This document shows, in pieces, positions 1 to 6,514 of a DNA stretch of 9,013 nucleotides. The DNA is from Gemmatimonadota bacterium (GTDB lineage: Bacteria; Latescibacterota; UBA2968; UBA8231). The notes under the pieces were generated by a model. That model was not told where the DNA came from. It did no database searches and saw only the letters and a list, made by a program, of their open reading frames with translations. The stretch lies in the NCBI GenBank assembly GCA_009845645.1, contig VXZF01000324.1, positions 1 to 9,013 on the forward strand. The letters are read 5' to 3'. A program made the translations under genes and the position numbers. Within the stretch, counting starts at the first letter, position 1; every line of letters begins with the position of its first letter.

Positions 1-138
1 TTGGGCGGCATAATCCCAAATATCCGAGTCATCCGATTCCTTCATGCCTATGTCTCGGACATGTAGCGAATCAGGGTACAGATCCTGCAAATCTGCGACC
101 AATCGGTAGGAAAGATTTTGGTCGTAGAGAAATTTCAT
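1..138 (-). CDS. DUF5615 PIN-like protein, toxin candidate (3' truncated by window edge)
   Basis: Only the first 46 codons lie in the window, and the frame is open to base 1. The peptide begins MKFLYDQNLSYRLV and continues with LHVRDIGMKES and SDIWDYA. This matches the start of the DUF5615 (PIN-like) family: an N-terminal FLxDxNLS strand-helix carrying an acidic residue (Asp6), then the HVRDxG and D-x-x-IW-x-YA segments. Proteins of this family are usually encoded just after a DUF433 gene and are thought to be VapC-like RNase toxins; that activity is inferred from fold and context. The ATG at 138-136 shares bases with the TGA of the preceding DUF433 gene (ATGA overlap), so translation is probably coupled. 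The C-terminal half, with any remaining acidic residues, is outside the window. The family call is confident; the toxin role is less so. Confidence 0.85.
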   Translation of the reverse strand, partial: MKFLYDQNLSYRLVADLQDLYPDSLHVRDIGMKESDDSDIWDYAAQ

Positions 139-362
139 GCCGAAGAAATAGACATAAGCCGACGCTCTCGGTCCGCAGCAAATGCCAAACAAGCACGAAT
201 GTCTTCATGCGTAAGATCGGGAAAGTCGCGCAAAATCTCTTCAATGGACATATCCGAAGCGAGATAGTCGAGTACATCATAAACGGTAATCCTCATGCCG
301 CGAATGCACGGCTTACCACTGCGCTTACCGGGTTCAATAGTGATGATATGTCGATAATCCAT
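135..362 (-). CDS. DUF433 domain protein, antitoxin candidate
   Basis: A 75-residue protein nearly identical in pattern to the DUF433 consensus. GKPCIRGMRITVYDVLDYLA lies at about residues 16-35, followed by the helical segments MSIEEILRDFPDLT and EDIRACLAFAADRERR. DUF433 is a small helix-turn-helix-like domain, usually paired with a DUF5615/PIN-like protein and treated as the antitoxin of that pair. Two consecutive ATG codons occur, at 365 and 362. An AAGGAGG site lies 3 nt before the first and 6 nt before the second, so I chose the second. The 3' end overlaps the DUF5615 start by four bases. No clear promoter is visible in the roughly 95 bases upstream. A line sampled within this gene is about 45% GC, lower than most of the window, consistent with a mobile toxin-antitoxin module. 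The family call is confident; antitoxin function is inferred from family and pairing. Confidence 0.9.
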   Translation of the reverse strand: MDYRHIITIEPGKRSGKPCIRGMRITVYDVLDYLASDMSIEEILRDFPDLTHEDIRACLAFAADRERRLMSISSA

Positions 363-368
363 CATTTT

Positions 369-375
369 CCTCCTT
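369..375 (-). promoter_or_regulatory. Ribosome binding site of the DUF433 gene
   Basis: The minus strand reads AAGGAGG here. Spacing is 6 nt to the ATG at 362 and only 3 nt to the ATG at 365, which favours the downstream start. Confidence 0.75.
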
Positions 376-417
376 CAGTTAGCATTAGCACCAAGGGGAA
401 ACCCGTCTTCTAGAAAT

Positions 418-452
418 TAGCGGCGCATACCGCTGGCGTCCATACGCCGCTA
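418..452 (-). terminator. Inverted repeat, possible weak terminator after the HAD gene
   Basis: TAGCGGCG at 418-425 is perfectly complementary to CGCCGCTA at 445-452, giving an 8-bp GC-rich stem with a 19-nt loop. A competing 5-bp stem with a 4-nt loop (GGCGT/ACGCC, 435-439 with 444-448) shares part of the right arm. It starts 9 bases beyond the HAD stop codon on the minus strand. It is followed on that strand only by AATTTCT, so the U tract is poor. It could end the orphan-HAD transcript before the DUF433 gene, or be a regulatory hairpin. The repeat is seen; the terminator role is an inference. Confidence 0.35.
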
Positions 453-460
453 GGGCGGAT

Positions 461-1180
461 TCAGGCCCGTTCGGCGCGATGCTGAGCGACCAGTTCCGCC
501 ATGCTTTTAAAACGAAAGTCCGGTTCCACCGCCTCCTGTGGCGATGCCGTTGCGCCACCGCCGCGACCAGCCCGCCGGTCAATCCATGCCGTCGTCAGGC
601 CGATTGCCTTGGCCGGCACGTGGTCGTGAAAGAGGCTCTGTGCGACGTGCAGGATGCTTCCGGGGTCGCCGCCGAAGTCCGCAGCCACCCGAGCGAGCAG
701 GAATTCGAAGTTGGCTCGTGATGGTTCGTACGAGCCGATCTCCTCGGCGGTAAGGATCGCGTTCCAAGGATCCCCGAGACGAGCAGAGCTACCCCGATAG
801 CTAGCGCGGTCGCAATTAGTGAGGGTAATCAGTCGGTGGTGGCGCTTCAAATAGGCGAGCGATTCGGCCGCGTCGGCAAAGGCCGGCCAGTCTCCGACCG
901 ACTGACCGAAGCGGATGCTCTCGGCCTCATCGGGTTCGCCACCCCAATTCCGGATCAGCATGCGATGGGTTGCTGCTAGGAGGTCAGCATAGAGCAGGTC
1001 GGGAGTGGCTGCTTGGCAAGCGGATTCCACCTGCGCGAAGGTAGCGAGGGCTGCCTCGCGAGTCGGTGGGTCGGCCAGACGCGCACAGAGCGGTTGCAGC
1101 GCATCCCAGATCCCCGTCTCCCAGTCGATTAGGGTGCCGTAGGTGTCGAAGGTCAGTATCGAAAAGTCACAGAGACGCAT
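461..1180 (-). CDS. HAD-superfamily hydrolase, haloacid dehalogenase type II-like
   Basis: A 239-residue protein in the usual size range of (S)-2-haloacid dehalogenase-like HAD enzymes, which hydrolyse C-halogen or phosphoester bonds through an aspartyl-enzyme intermediate. Motif I is FDTYGTLIDWETG, with nucleophile Asp12; the Tyr at position 14 is typical of the dehalogenase branch. Motif II is LTNCD (Thr121-Asn122), and the C-terminal HVAQSLFHDH segment (178-187) fits motif IV of this branch. The motif III lysine, normally in Y-K-P, is Glu152 here (GSYEPSRANFEF). That should weaken or alter catalysis unless a nearby Arg or Lys substitutes. The open frame continues upstream to a TTG at 1201, but the ATG at 1180 gives the family-typical MRLxDF start. 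No convincing Shine-Dalgarno site is seen. It lies 70 bp after the orphan gene, probably on the same transcript. The true substrate cannot be read from the sequence. Confidence 0.85.
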   Translation of the reverse strand: MRLCDFSILTFDTYGTLIDWETGIWDALQPLCARLADPPTREAALATFAQVESACQAATPDLLYADLLAATHRMLIRNWGGEPDEAESIRFGQSVGDWPAFADAAESLAYLKRHHRLITLTNCDRASYRGSSARLGDPWNAILTAEEIGSYEPSRANFEFLLARVAADFGGDPGSILHVAQSLFHDHVPAKAIGLTTAWIDRRAGRGGGATASPQEAVEPDFRFKSMAELVAQHRAERA

Positions 1181-1250
1181 GGGCGTTTTCACAAGCCCCA
1201 AGCCTGTTTCGACGAGGATTAAACCAACTCACACAGATCATACACCAAAT

Positions 1251-1757
1251 TTACTCTCCTGACCTCTGAGGGATGATCCCCTTCTGCATCAACCATTGGT
1301 CAACCATCCTATAGATCTCCTCTATCTCTTCGTCAGAATGTCCATGTGCATGCATCCATTCTTCAAAGGGACGTTCACCTGCTACTATACGGCTGAGAAT
1401 ATCTTGGAATTTCTGTTCTGGCAGGCCGTAGATCTCGAACTGCTCCTGCCTTGTAGTAGGGACAATACCATCGGCCATCAAGTCCAGAAGCGCACCCCGG
1501 TTCTCTCGCACCAACTGCTCAATGCAGTCGTTGACTGCCGATTTTCGGGATGAGGGAAAACGACGCATTTCCATCTGCTTGTTGAGATGTGTCCGAACTC
1601 GGGCAACTCCACCCGCAGTAAGCCAACTCTTCAGGTCGTCCACAGAACTACCGACGGGTCTGAAGCGGTCATTCTTCAAGACCTCGAGTGCATACCGGAA
1701 ACTTTCCCGAAAAAATTCCTCCCAGCCTTCATGTTCCAGATTCTCGATCAGAGCCAT
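1251..1757 (-). CDS. Conserved-looking hypothetical protein, 168 residues
   Basis: I do not recognise the family. The start is well supported: an AGGAG site (1764-1768) lies 6 nt before the ATG at 1757. The protein has no signal peptide or membrane segment and is rich in charged residues, and it appears mostly helical. The N-terminal third (WEEFFRESFRYALEVL) is acidic and aromatic. The middle (RVRTHLNKQMEMRRFPSSRK, about 53-72) is basic and could bind nucleic acid or phosphate. The C-terminal third (about 129-155) is acidic with a histidine cluster, MHAHGHSDEEIEEI. It has one cysteine (Cys78). Two sampled lines inside it are about 45-50% GC against about 68% in the HAD gene downstream, which hints at separate acquisition. 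It is the first gene of a likely two-gene transcript with the HAD enzyme. Intact length and a good ribosome site argue for a real gene. Confidence 0.7.
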   Translation of the reverse strand: MALIENLEHEGWEEFFRESFRYALEVLKNDRFRPVGSSVDDLKSWLTAGGVARVRTHLNKQMEMRRFPSSRKSAVNDCIEQLVRENRGALLDLMADGIVPTTRQEQFEIYGLPEQKFQDILSRIVAGERPFEEWMHAHGHSDEEIEEIYRMVDQWLMQKGIIPQRSGE

Positions 1758-1763
1758 ATATAT

Positions 1764-1768
1764 CTCCT
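1764..1768 (-). promoter_or_regulatory. Ribosome binding site of the orphan gene
   Basis: AGGAG on the minus strand, 6 nt before the ATG at 1757. It is the main evidence that this unrecognised frame is translated. Confidence 0.7.
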
Positions 1769-1794
1769 GCTAAGTACACGATAGTAAGCTAAGT
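1769..1794. repeat. Pair of 7-bp direct repeats upstream of the orphan gene
   Basis: GCTAAGT occurs at 1769-1775 and 1788-1794, with starts 19 bp apart, just upstream of the orphan gene's ribosome site. The repeat is seen. An operator role is only a possibility, since 7-mers this close can recur by chance. Confidence 0.3.
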
Positions 1795-1899
1795 TATGGT
1801 GCAGTTCTGCTTTAGGTTTAGTAGTAGTTCTCCTCCCGCACATCGCGGAAGGTCTAGATGCCGGTGGAGGGTCTGCGTCTGTTCATGGATGCATCGCCT

Positions 1900-2880
1900 T
1901 CAGGCGTATTTCCGCGGCATCTTCACCTCGGACACCTCGTCCAACAAAGCCCGCTCTTCCGGTGCCAAAGACCAATCCAAGTCCGCGCAGATCTCATCCA
2001 CATGTGCCGGCTCGTCGGCCCCCAAAATAGGGGCGCTGATCTCGTCGTGATCTAAAATCCAAGCAATGGCCACCTGCGCCGGGGTCTTGCCGTGCTGCGC
2101 CCCAATATCGATTAGCGTCTGGACGATGGTATCGACCCGCTCGGTCATGGCCTCGGCAAAATTGTATTTGCCCGGACTCATGCCGCGCAGCTCGTCCGTG
2201 CTCCACGGCGTCCCCGGTGGCGGCACTTGCCCGCGGCGAAAGCGGCCAGAGAGCAGACCAATGGCCAGTGGACTGTAGGTCATAATGCCCAAGCCAAACT
2301 GACGGCAGATGGGCATCAACTCCGGCTCCATCTCCCAGCGGTTGAGCAGATTGTACTGATTCTGGATACAGGCAAATGAGGCCAAGCGCTCGCGCTGCGA
2401 AATCCACAAGGCTTCGACGATCTTCCACGGCGGAAAATTAGAGCACCCCACGTAGCGCGCCTTGCCCTGCCGCACAATGTCGTCAAGCGCACCCAAGGTC
2501 TCCTCCAACGGCGTGACTGGATCAAAACTGTGCAGCAAGTACAGATCGACGTAATCGGTCTGTAGCCGCTGCAGCGACGCCTCAATGCCCCGCAGCAAAT
2601 TGACCCGCGACAACCCCACGTGATTGGGACTATTACCCAAGGTGCCAAAAATCTTGGTTGTCAGCACCACTTCCTCGCGCCGTCCCTTGATGGCCTTACC
2701 CACCACTTGTTCGGAGCGTCCCCCACCATACAGCGCCGTATCGATAAAATTGCAGCCCAAGTCCAAGGCCCGCTGCACTACCTCAATGCAAACCTTCTCG
2801 TCCTCCTGGCCGCGAAACGCCGCGCCCAAGCACACTTTGGACACCTTGACGCCGGCCTTGCCTAAATTGCGGTATTCCAT
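1900..2880 (-). CDS. Aldo/keto reductase
   Basis: A 326-residue (alpha/beta)8 NAD(P)H-dependent oxidoreductase that interconverts carbonyls and alcohols in the cytoplasm. Family landmarks run in order: MEYRNLGKAGVKVSKVCLG at the N-terminus; the first catalytic strand FIDTALYGGGRSE with Asp47 and Tyr51; TTK with Lys76; YVDLYLLH with His117; GCSNF at 145-149; and the late cofactor-binding segment YSPLAIGLLSGR. The whole D-Y-K-H tetrad is present. Asp and Tyr, however, are four residues apart instead of the usual five (family D-T-A-x-x-Y-G, here DTALYG). A GAGGAG site (2885-2890) precedes the ATG by 4 nt. Only 15 bp separate it from the stop of the aminotransferase gene upstream, so the two are almost certainly co-transcribed and may act on the same metabolite. 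The family is certain; the substrate is unknown. Confidence 0.95.
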   Translation of the reverse strand: MEYRNLGKAGVKVSKVCLGAAFRGQEDEKVCIEVVQRALDLGCNFIDTALYGGGRSEQVVGKAIKGRREEVVLTTKIFGTLGNSPNHVGLSRVNLLRGIEASLQRLQTDYVDLYLLHSFDPVTPLEETLGALDDIVRQGKARYVGCSNFPPWKIVEALWISQRERLASFACIQNQYNLLNRWEMEPELMPICRQFGLGIMTYSPLAIGLLSGRFRRGQVPPPGTPWSTDELRGMSPGKYNFAEAMTERVDTIVQTLIDIGAQHGKTPAQVAIAWILDHDEISAPILGADEPAHVDEICADLDWSLAPEERALLDEVSEVKMPRKYA

Positions 2881-2895
2881 AGCTCTCCTCTTGTG

Positions 2896-3948
2896 TTAGC
2901 CTGATTGCCCGACCTCGTCGAGCGCGGCCAACAAATACTCGTTGTCTTGAGGGCGCAGCGATGTCAGCCGCACAAAATCAGGCGCATCTTGCCGCCAGCG
3001 GGCGCGGATCCGCCGTTCTTCCAAACCGGCCCGCATCCGCTGCGGGCCGATCCCCTCGCAGTACACCCAAAAGAAATTCGCCGCGCTCGGATAGACCCGC
3101 AACCACGGTCGCTCGTTCAGCCCCTCGTAAAGTACCTTACAATCGCTGCGAATCTGGGCGACGACCTCCTGCAAATAATCCTGGTCGGCCAGCGCCGCCT
3201 GTGCCGCCACCAGCGACAGTGCATTGACCGCCCAAGGAACCTGCATCTGACCGAGGGCGGCGATAACGGGCTTAGGCCCAATGGCGTAGCCGATCCGCAA
3301 ACCAGCCATGCCGTATGCTTTGGAAAAGGTCCGCAGCACCACCAAATTCTCCCGCTCTTGCACCCAAGGCACGTAGCTGTGGCCAGCATAATCTGCGTAG
3401 GCTTCATCGACAATGCACAGGCAGTTGGACAACTCATCGAGCAAACGCGCCATCTCCGCGTCGCCGCAAAGGAGATTGCCCGTGGGGTTGTTGGGACTGC
3501 TCAACAGCAGCACTCGCGCCCCCGATCGTCGACCCGCCTCGATAAAGCGCTCGGGCACCAGCACAAAATTTTCCTCGTGCAGCGGCACCGGAATCACTTC
3601 AGCCGCGCACCGCTGCCCCAACGCCACAAAGCGCTCGTACGACGGAGACGGGATGAGCAAACGCTGTTGCTCTAGTAGCAACCGCGCCAAAAAAAGCCAG
3701 ACCACGGCCTCCCCAGACCCGTTGTACACTATGAAGTGATCGGGCGAAAGCCCCCAATGCGCCGCCAAATCCCCGCGCAACGACTCGGCGCGTTCCTCGT
3801 CGCTGTAGCGGCTAAAGTCGCCGGTGCGGGCAAAGGCGACCATGGCCTCCCGAACCTTGGGCGACGGCCCATACGGATTGGTCGCCGCGTCAAAGCGCAG
3901 CCATTCTGAGACATCAAGTGTCGCAGGGTGGAACATTTCATCGTTCAT
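2896..3948 (-). CDS. PLP-dependent aminotransferase class I/II, histidinol-phosphate aminotransferase-like
   Basis: A 350-residue fold-type I PLP enzyme resembling HisC and the related CobD-type threonine-phosphate decarboxylases. Visible motifs: NPYGPSP (24-30) in the N-terminal substrate arm; NGSGEA (76-81) in the phosphate-binding turn; SSPNNPTG (150-157); VDEAYADY (180-187) with the pyridine-nitrogen Asp181 and Tyr184; TFSKAYGMAGLRIGY (207-221) with Schiff-base Lys210 and phosphate-binding Arg218; and Arg327 in FVRLTS as the carboxylate binder. In HisC the segment after that Arg is usually R-I-T-x-G, and the glycine is absent here, so the active-site edge differs. The ATG at 3948 has an AAAGGA site 10 nt upstream (3959-3964), rather far; an internal ATG four codons later is the alternative. 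No other his genes are present, so a secondary-metabolic or catabolic role alongside the reductase is at least as likely as histidine synthesis. Confidence 0.9.
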   Translation of the reverse strand: MNDEMFHPATLDVSEWLRFDAATNPYGPSPKVREAMVAFARTGDFSRYSDEERAESLRGDLAAHWGLSPDHFIVYNGSGEAVVWLFLARLLLEQQRLLIPSPSYERFVALGQRCAAEVIPVPLHEENFVLVPERFIEAGRRSGARVLLLSSPNNPTGNLLCGDAEMARLLDELSNCLCIVDEAYADYAGHSYVPWVQERENLVVLRTFSKAYGMAGLRIGYAIGPKPVIAALGQMQVPWAVNALSLVAAQAALADQDYLQEVVAQIRSDCKVLYEGLNERPWLRVYPSAANFFWVYCEGIGPQRMRAGLEERRIRARWRQDAPDFVRLTSLRPQDNEYLLAALDEVGQSG

Positions 3949-4074
3949 ATAGAAATCGTCCTTTATAAAGACCTTCCTACGCTAGCCATAAAGGATAGAG
4001 GCGGCAACCACACTCCTTTTGCCTTATACTGTTATGCGGTGCCCACAAGATGTGCCCTTACGTCAACTAAGACC

Positions 4075-5355
4075 ATGCCGACCAACGCCAAAAAACCAAT
4101 CATCGCCTGGGCCTTGTACGACTGGGCCAACTCGGCCTTTGCCACCACGGTCATCGCCGCCTTCTTCCCGGTGTTTTTTAAGTCCTACTGGAGTGCCGGA
4201 AGCGACGTTACCGAAAGCACCTTCCAACTGGGGCTAGCCAACTCGCTCAGCAGCCTGATCGTCGTGCTGCTAGCCCCCTTCTTAGGGGCCATTGCCGACC
4301 AAGGCGGCACCCGGCGCAAGTTTCTGTTTGCCTTTGCCTTCTTGGGCGTCCTCGCCACGGGGTGCCTCTACATGGTCGCCCAAGGTGCGTGGGAGTTGGC
4401 GGTTGTGGTCTATGTCTTGGCCGCCATCGGCTTTTCCGGTGGCAATACCTTTTACGACGCGCTTATCGTGGCAGTGGTCGGACGCGACAAGTCCGACTCG
4501 GTCTCGGCGCTCGGATATAGCCTCGGCTATCTGGGCGGCGGCTTGCTGTTTGCGCTCAATGTGGTGATGGTCCTCCACCCCACGACCTTCGGATTGGCCG
4601 ATGCCAGCGAGGCAGTGCGCGTGTGCTTTTTGCTAGTCGCCATCTGGTGGGCTGGCTTTTCGCTGCCGCTCTTTTTGTGGGTCGAGGAATCGCCGCCCAC
4701 GCGCGCCCATAGCGGCTGGAGCGCAGTCTCGGCCGGCTATCGACAACTCATCTCGACCGGCCGCGACATTCGGCAGCTACGCACGACCTTTGTCTTTCTC
4801 ATCGGCTATTGGCTGTACATCGACGGCGTCGATACCATCGTCCGCATGGCCATCGACTACGGCTTGTCCCTAGGCTTTGACACCAACGACCTGCTCATCG
4901 CCTTGGGCATTACCCAGTTCGTGGGCTTCCCCGCAGCCATTGCCTTTGGCTGGATCGGCGAGCGGATTGGTACTCGCAAGGGGATCTTCATCGGCCTAGC
5001 CGTCTATATCGCGGCAACGGTGTGGGGCTACTTTCTGAATGCAGTCTGGGAATTTTACGCCTTGGCCGTCGCCGTCGGCCTAGTCCAAGGCGGGGTGCAA
5101 GCCCTAAGCCGCTCGCTCTACTCAAGACTCATTCCCCGGGACCGCGCGGCGGAGTTTTTCGGCTTTTACAACATGCTGGGCAAGTTCGCCGCGGTCATCG
5201 GTCCAGTGCTCGTGGGCTGGATTGGGGTGCTGACCGGCAGCCCCCGCGTGGGGATTTTGTCGATCGTCGTCCTCTTCGTCGCGGGCGGAATCTGCCTCTA
5301 CTTCGTCGATGAGGAGCGAGGCACGGCCGCAGCGCGCGCCATTGAGGGCACTTAG
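4075..5355 (+). CDS. MFS transporter, UMF1 (Atg22-like) family
   Basis: A 426-residue membrane protein with about 12 hydrophobic segments. The N-terminal signature AWALYDWANSAFATTVIAAF (about 11-30) is characteristic of the UMF1 family, relatives of fungal Atg22 vacuolar amino-acid effluxers. Two cytoplasmic MFS loops are clear: GAIADQGGTRRK (71-82, after helix 2) and the second-half copy GWIGERIGTRKG (292-303). SGGNTFYDAL (121-130) and QGGVQALSRSLYSRLIP (338-354) are further family signatures. The soluble tail is short. The open frame extends upstream to 3928, but those 49 residues are hydrophilic, overlap the divergent aminotransferase and are not family-like, so I chose the ATG at 4075. 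No strong Shine-Dalgarno site precedes it. It is divergent from the aminotransferase-reductase pair and may move their substrate or product, possibly an amino compound. Its stop interlocks with that of the M20 gene. Confidence 0.93.
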   Translation: MPTNAKKPIIAWALYDWANSAFATTVIAAFFPVFFKSYWSAGSDVTESTFQLGLANSLSSLIVVLLAPFLGAIADQGGTRRKFLFAFAFLGVLATGCLYMVAQGAWELAVVVYVLAAIGFSGGNTFYDALIVAVVGRDKSDSVSALGYSLGYLGGGLLFALNVVMVLHPTTFGLADASEAVRVCFLLVAIWWAGFSLPLFLWVEESPPTRAHSGWSAVSAGYRQLISTGRDIRQLRTTFVFLIGYWLYIDGVDTIVRMAIDYGLSLGFDTNDLLIALGITQFVGFPAAIAFGWIGERIGTRKGIFIGLAVYIAATVWGYFLNAVWEFYALAVAVGLVQGGVQALSRSLYSRLIPRDRAAEFFGFYNMLGKFAAVIGPVLVGWIGVLTGSPRVGILSIVVLFVAGGICLYFVDEERGTAAARAIEGT

Positions 5356-6506
5356 CAAAACGCCTGCGCCGTCAGCGCATACACCTTCGCCACCCGCACC
5401 AACTCGGCCACCGACACCTGCTCGTCGGTAGTGTGCGCCCCCGTGGCGCAAGGACCGTGTGTTAGAGCTTCAATCCCAGCAGCCATAAAAACATTGCCGT
5501 CGTCGATAAAAGGTTTGCCTCCCAAGGGCAGCACTGCCCCGGTCACCTGTTCGTGTGCAGACTGAAACGCACCCACCAGCGGACTGTTCTGATCTACTGC
5601 AAAGGCATCACCGGGCATGTTCCAATCCGCGAGCCGGATGCGGGTGCCGCTTGCCGCAGCTACGTCGGCGAGTAAATCCTCCATTTCGCGGCGTGCGGTT
5701 GGCTCCGAGCCGGCCGCCACCCAGCGGCGAGTCCCTTCGACACGGCATTGGACCGGCATCTGATTGTAGATCTGGCCGCCTTCAACCCGGCCAATAAACA
5801 GCGTGTCGCTGCCGACATAGGGGGCGGTTCGCTCGCGCAGATGCTCGTTCAGCGCGTTCAGCCGCAAAACCACCTCGGCCCCTGCGGCGATCACGTCCGG
5901 CAGTCCAGCGGGCCGCAGCACCTCGTGTACTGGCTCGCCATCGCGCTCGATCTCTACACTAAACACGGCCATCCCACGCCCGGCGACTGGCAGCACGTCG
6001 CCCAGATACTCTGGCAGCAGCACCCCGTCGCCGACAAAGCCTTCGCGGATCAAGGCCAAAAGCTGGCGGCGGTCGCCCCAAGGTGCTTCGTGGTGGTCGT
6101 GGGCCGTAAGCAGGATCGCTCCTTTGGTCAGCGCGCCTGTATCCCTCAACGCCCTGAGCGCCTCGACAAAGGCGGCGATTCCTCCCTTCATGTCGGACGA
6201 CCCCGACCCATAGAGCTGACCGTTCTCTACCTTGGGCGGCACAAAGGGCAAATGCACCGTGTCCAAATGCCCATCGAATTGCAACACCCGCCCAGGCTGC
6301 CCGCTGTCGAAGCGAGCGGCCACGGCCGGCGCTTGCGGCCAATCGGCTTGGGGGCGCTCTACGGCAAATCCCTCCGCAGCCAATATGGACGCCAACGCAT
6401 CAGCCACCGCGCCGGCATCCAGCGTTGGGCTGGGCACTGCAATCAATTTCTTAGCCGTATCAATTAGGCGCTGCTCATCGACGGCCTGTAGTATGTTGTC
6501 TTCCAT
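5352..6506 (-). CDS. M20-family metallopeptidase (ArgE/DapE/carboxypeptidase G2-like)
   Basis: A 384-residue zinc-dependent amidohydrolase or peptidase, cytoplasmic with no signal peptide, of usual family length. Family motifs: FDGHLDTV (77-84) with metal ligand His80 and Asp82; YGSGSSDMKGGIAAF (99-113) with bridging Asp105; the lid domain around 180-290; and near the C-terminus GGKPFIDDGN (329-338) and HGPCATGAHTTDEQV (350-364) with His358 as the last metal ligand. The central catalytic motif, normally D-E-E, reads HDHHEAPWGD (136-145), leaving Glu140 but a histidine where the family has the general-base glutamate. Start choice: an upstream open extension to 6614 overlaps the lipoprotein gene, whereas the ATG at 6506 has AAAGGAG 8 nt upstream. 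It follows the lipoprotein stop by 13 bp, so the two form an operon. The substrate is probably an N-acyl or peptide-like amide; this is inferred. Confidence 0.9.
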   Translation of the reverse strand: MEDNILQAVDEQRLIDTAKKLIAVPSPTLDAGAVADALASILAAEGFAVERPQADWPQAPAVAARFDSGQPGRVLQFDGHLDTVHLPFVPPKVENGQLYGSGSSDMKGGIAAFVEALRALRDTGALTKGAILLTAHDHHEAPWGDRRQLLALIREGFVGDGVLLPEYLGDVLPVAGRGMAVFSVEIERDGEPVHEVLRPAGLPDVIAAGAEVVLRLNALNEHLRERTAPYVGSDTLFIGRVEGGQIYNQMPVQCRVEGTRRWVAAGSEPTARREMEDLLADVAAASGTRIRLADWNMPGDAFAVDQNSPLVGAFQSAHEQVTGAVLPLGGKPFIDDGNVFMAAGIEALTHGPCATGAHTTDEQVSVAELVRVAKVYALTAQAFC

Positions 6507-6514
6507 CCTTGGCA

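Noticed and set aside
1822..1850. Short hairpin (TTCCGC/GCGGGA with a GATGT loop) after the aldo/keto reductase
   Set aside because: The stem is six pairs with a wobble, and no T tract follows on the minus strand, so it is not supportable as an intrinsic terminator.
2905..3675. Long plus-strand open frame of 256 codons opposite the aminotransferase
   Set aside because: It is antisense to a gene with complete PLP-enzyme motifs. Its translation has no recognisable domain and is typical of GC-rich shadow frames.
4025..4030. TATACT as a -10 box for the transporter gene
   Set aside because: The hexamer fits, but nothing resembling a -35 box lies 16-19 bp upstream, so I did not list it as a promoter.
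3928..4074. 49-residue N-terminal extension of the MFS transporter frame
   Set aside because: It overlaps the divergent aminotransferase start, is not hydrophobic or family-like, and the ATG at 4075 leads straight into the UMF1 signature.
5748..6467. Long plus-strand open frame of 239 codons opposite the M20 gene
   Set aside because: It is a shadow of the M20 coding sequence, with low-complexity Gln/Arg/Pro content and no ribosome site that I could find.
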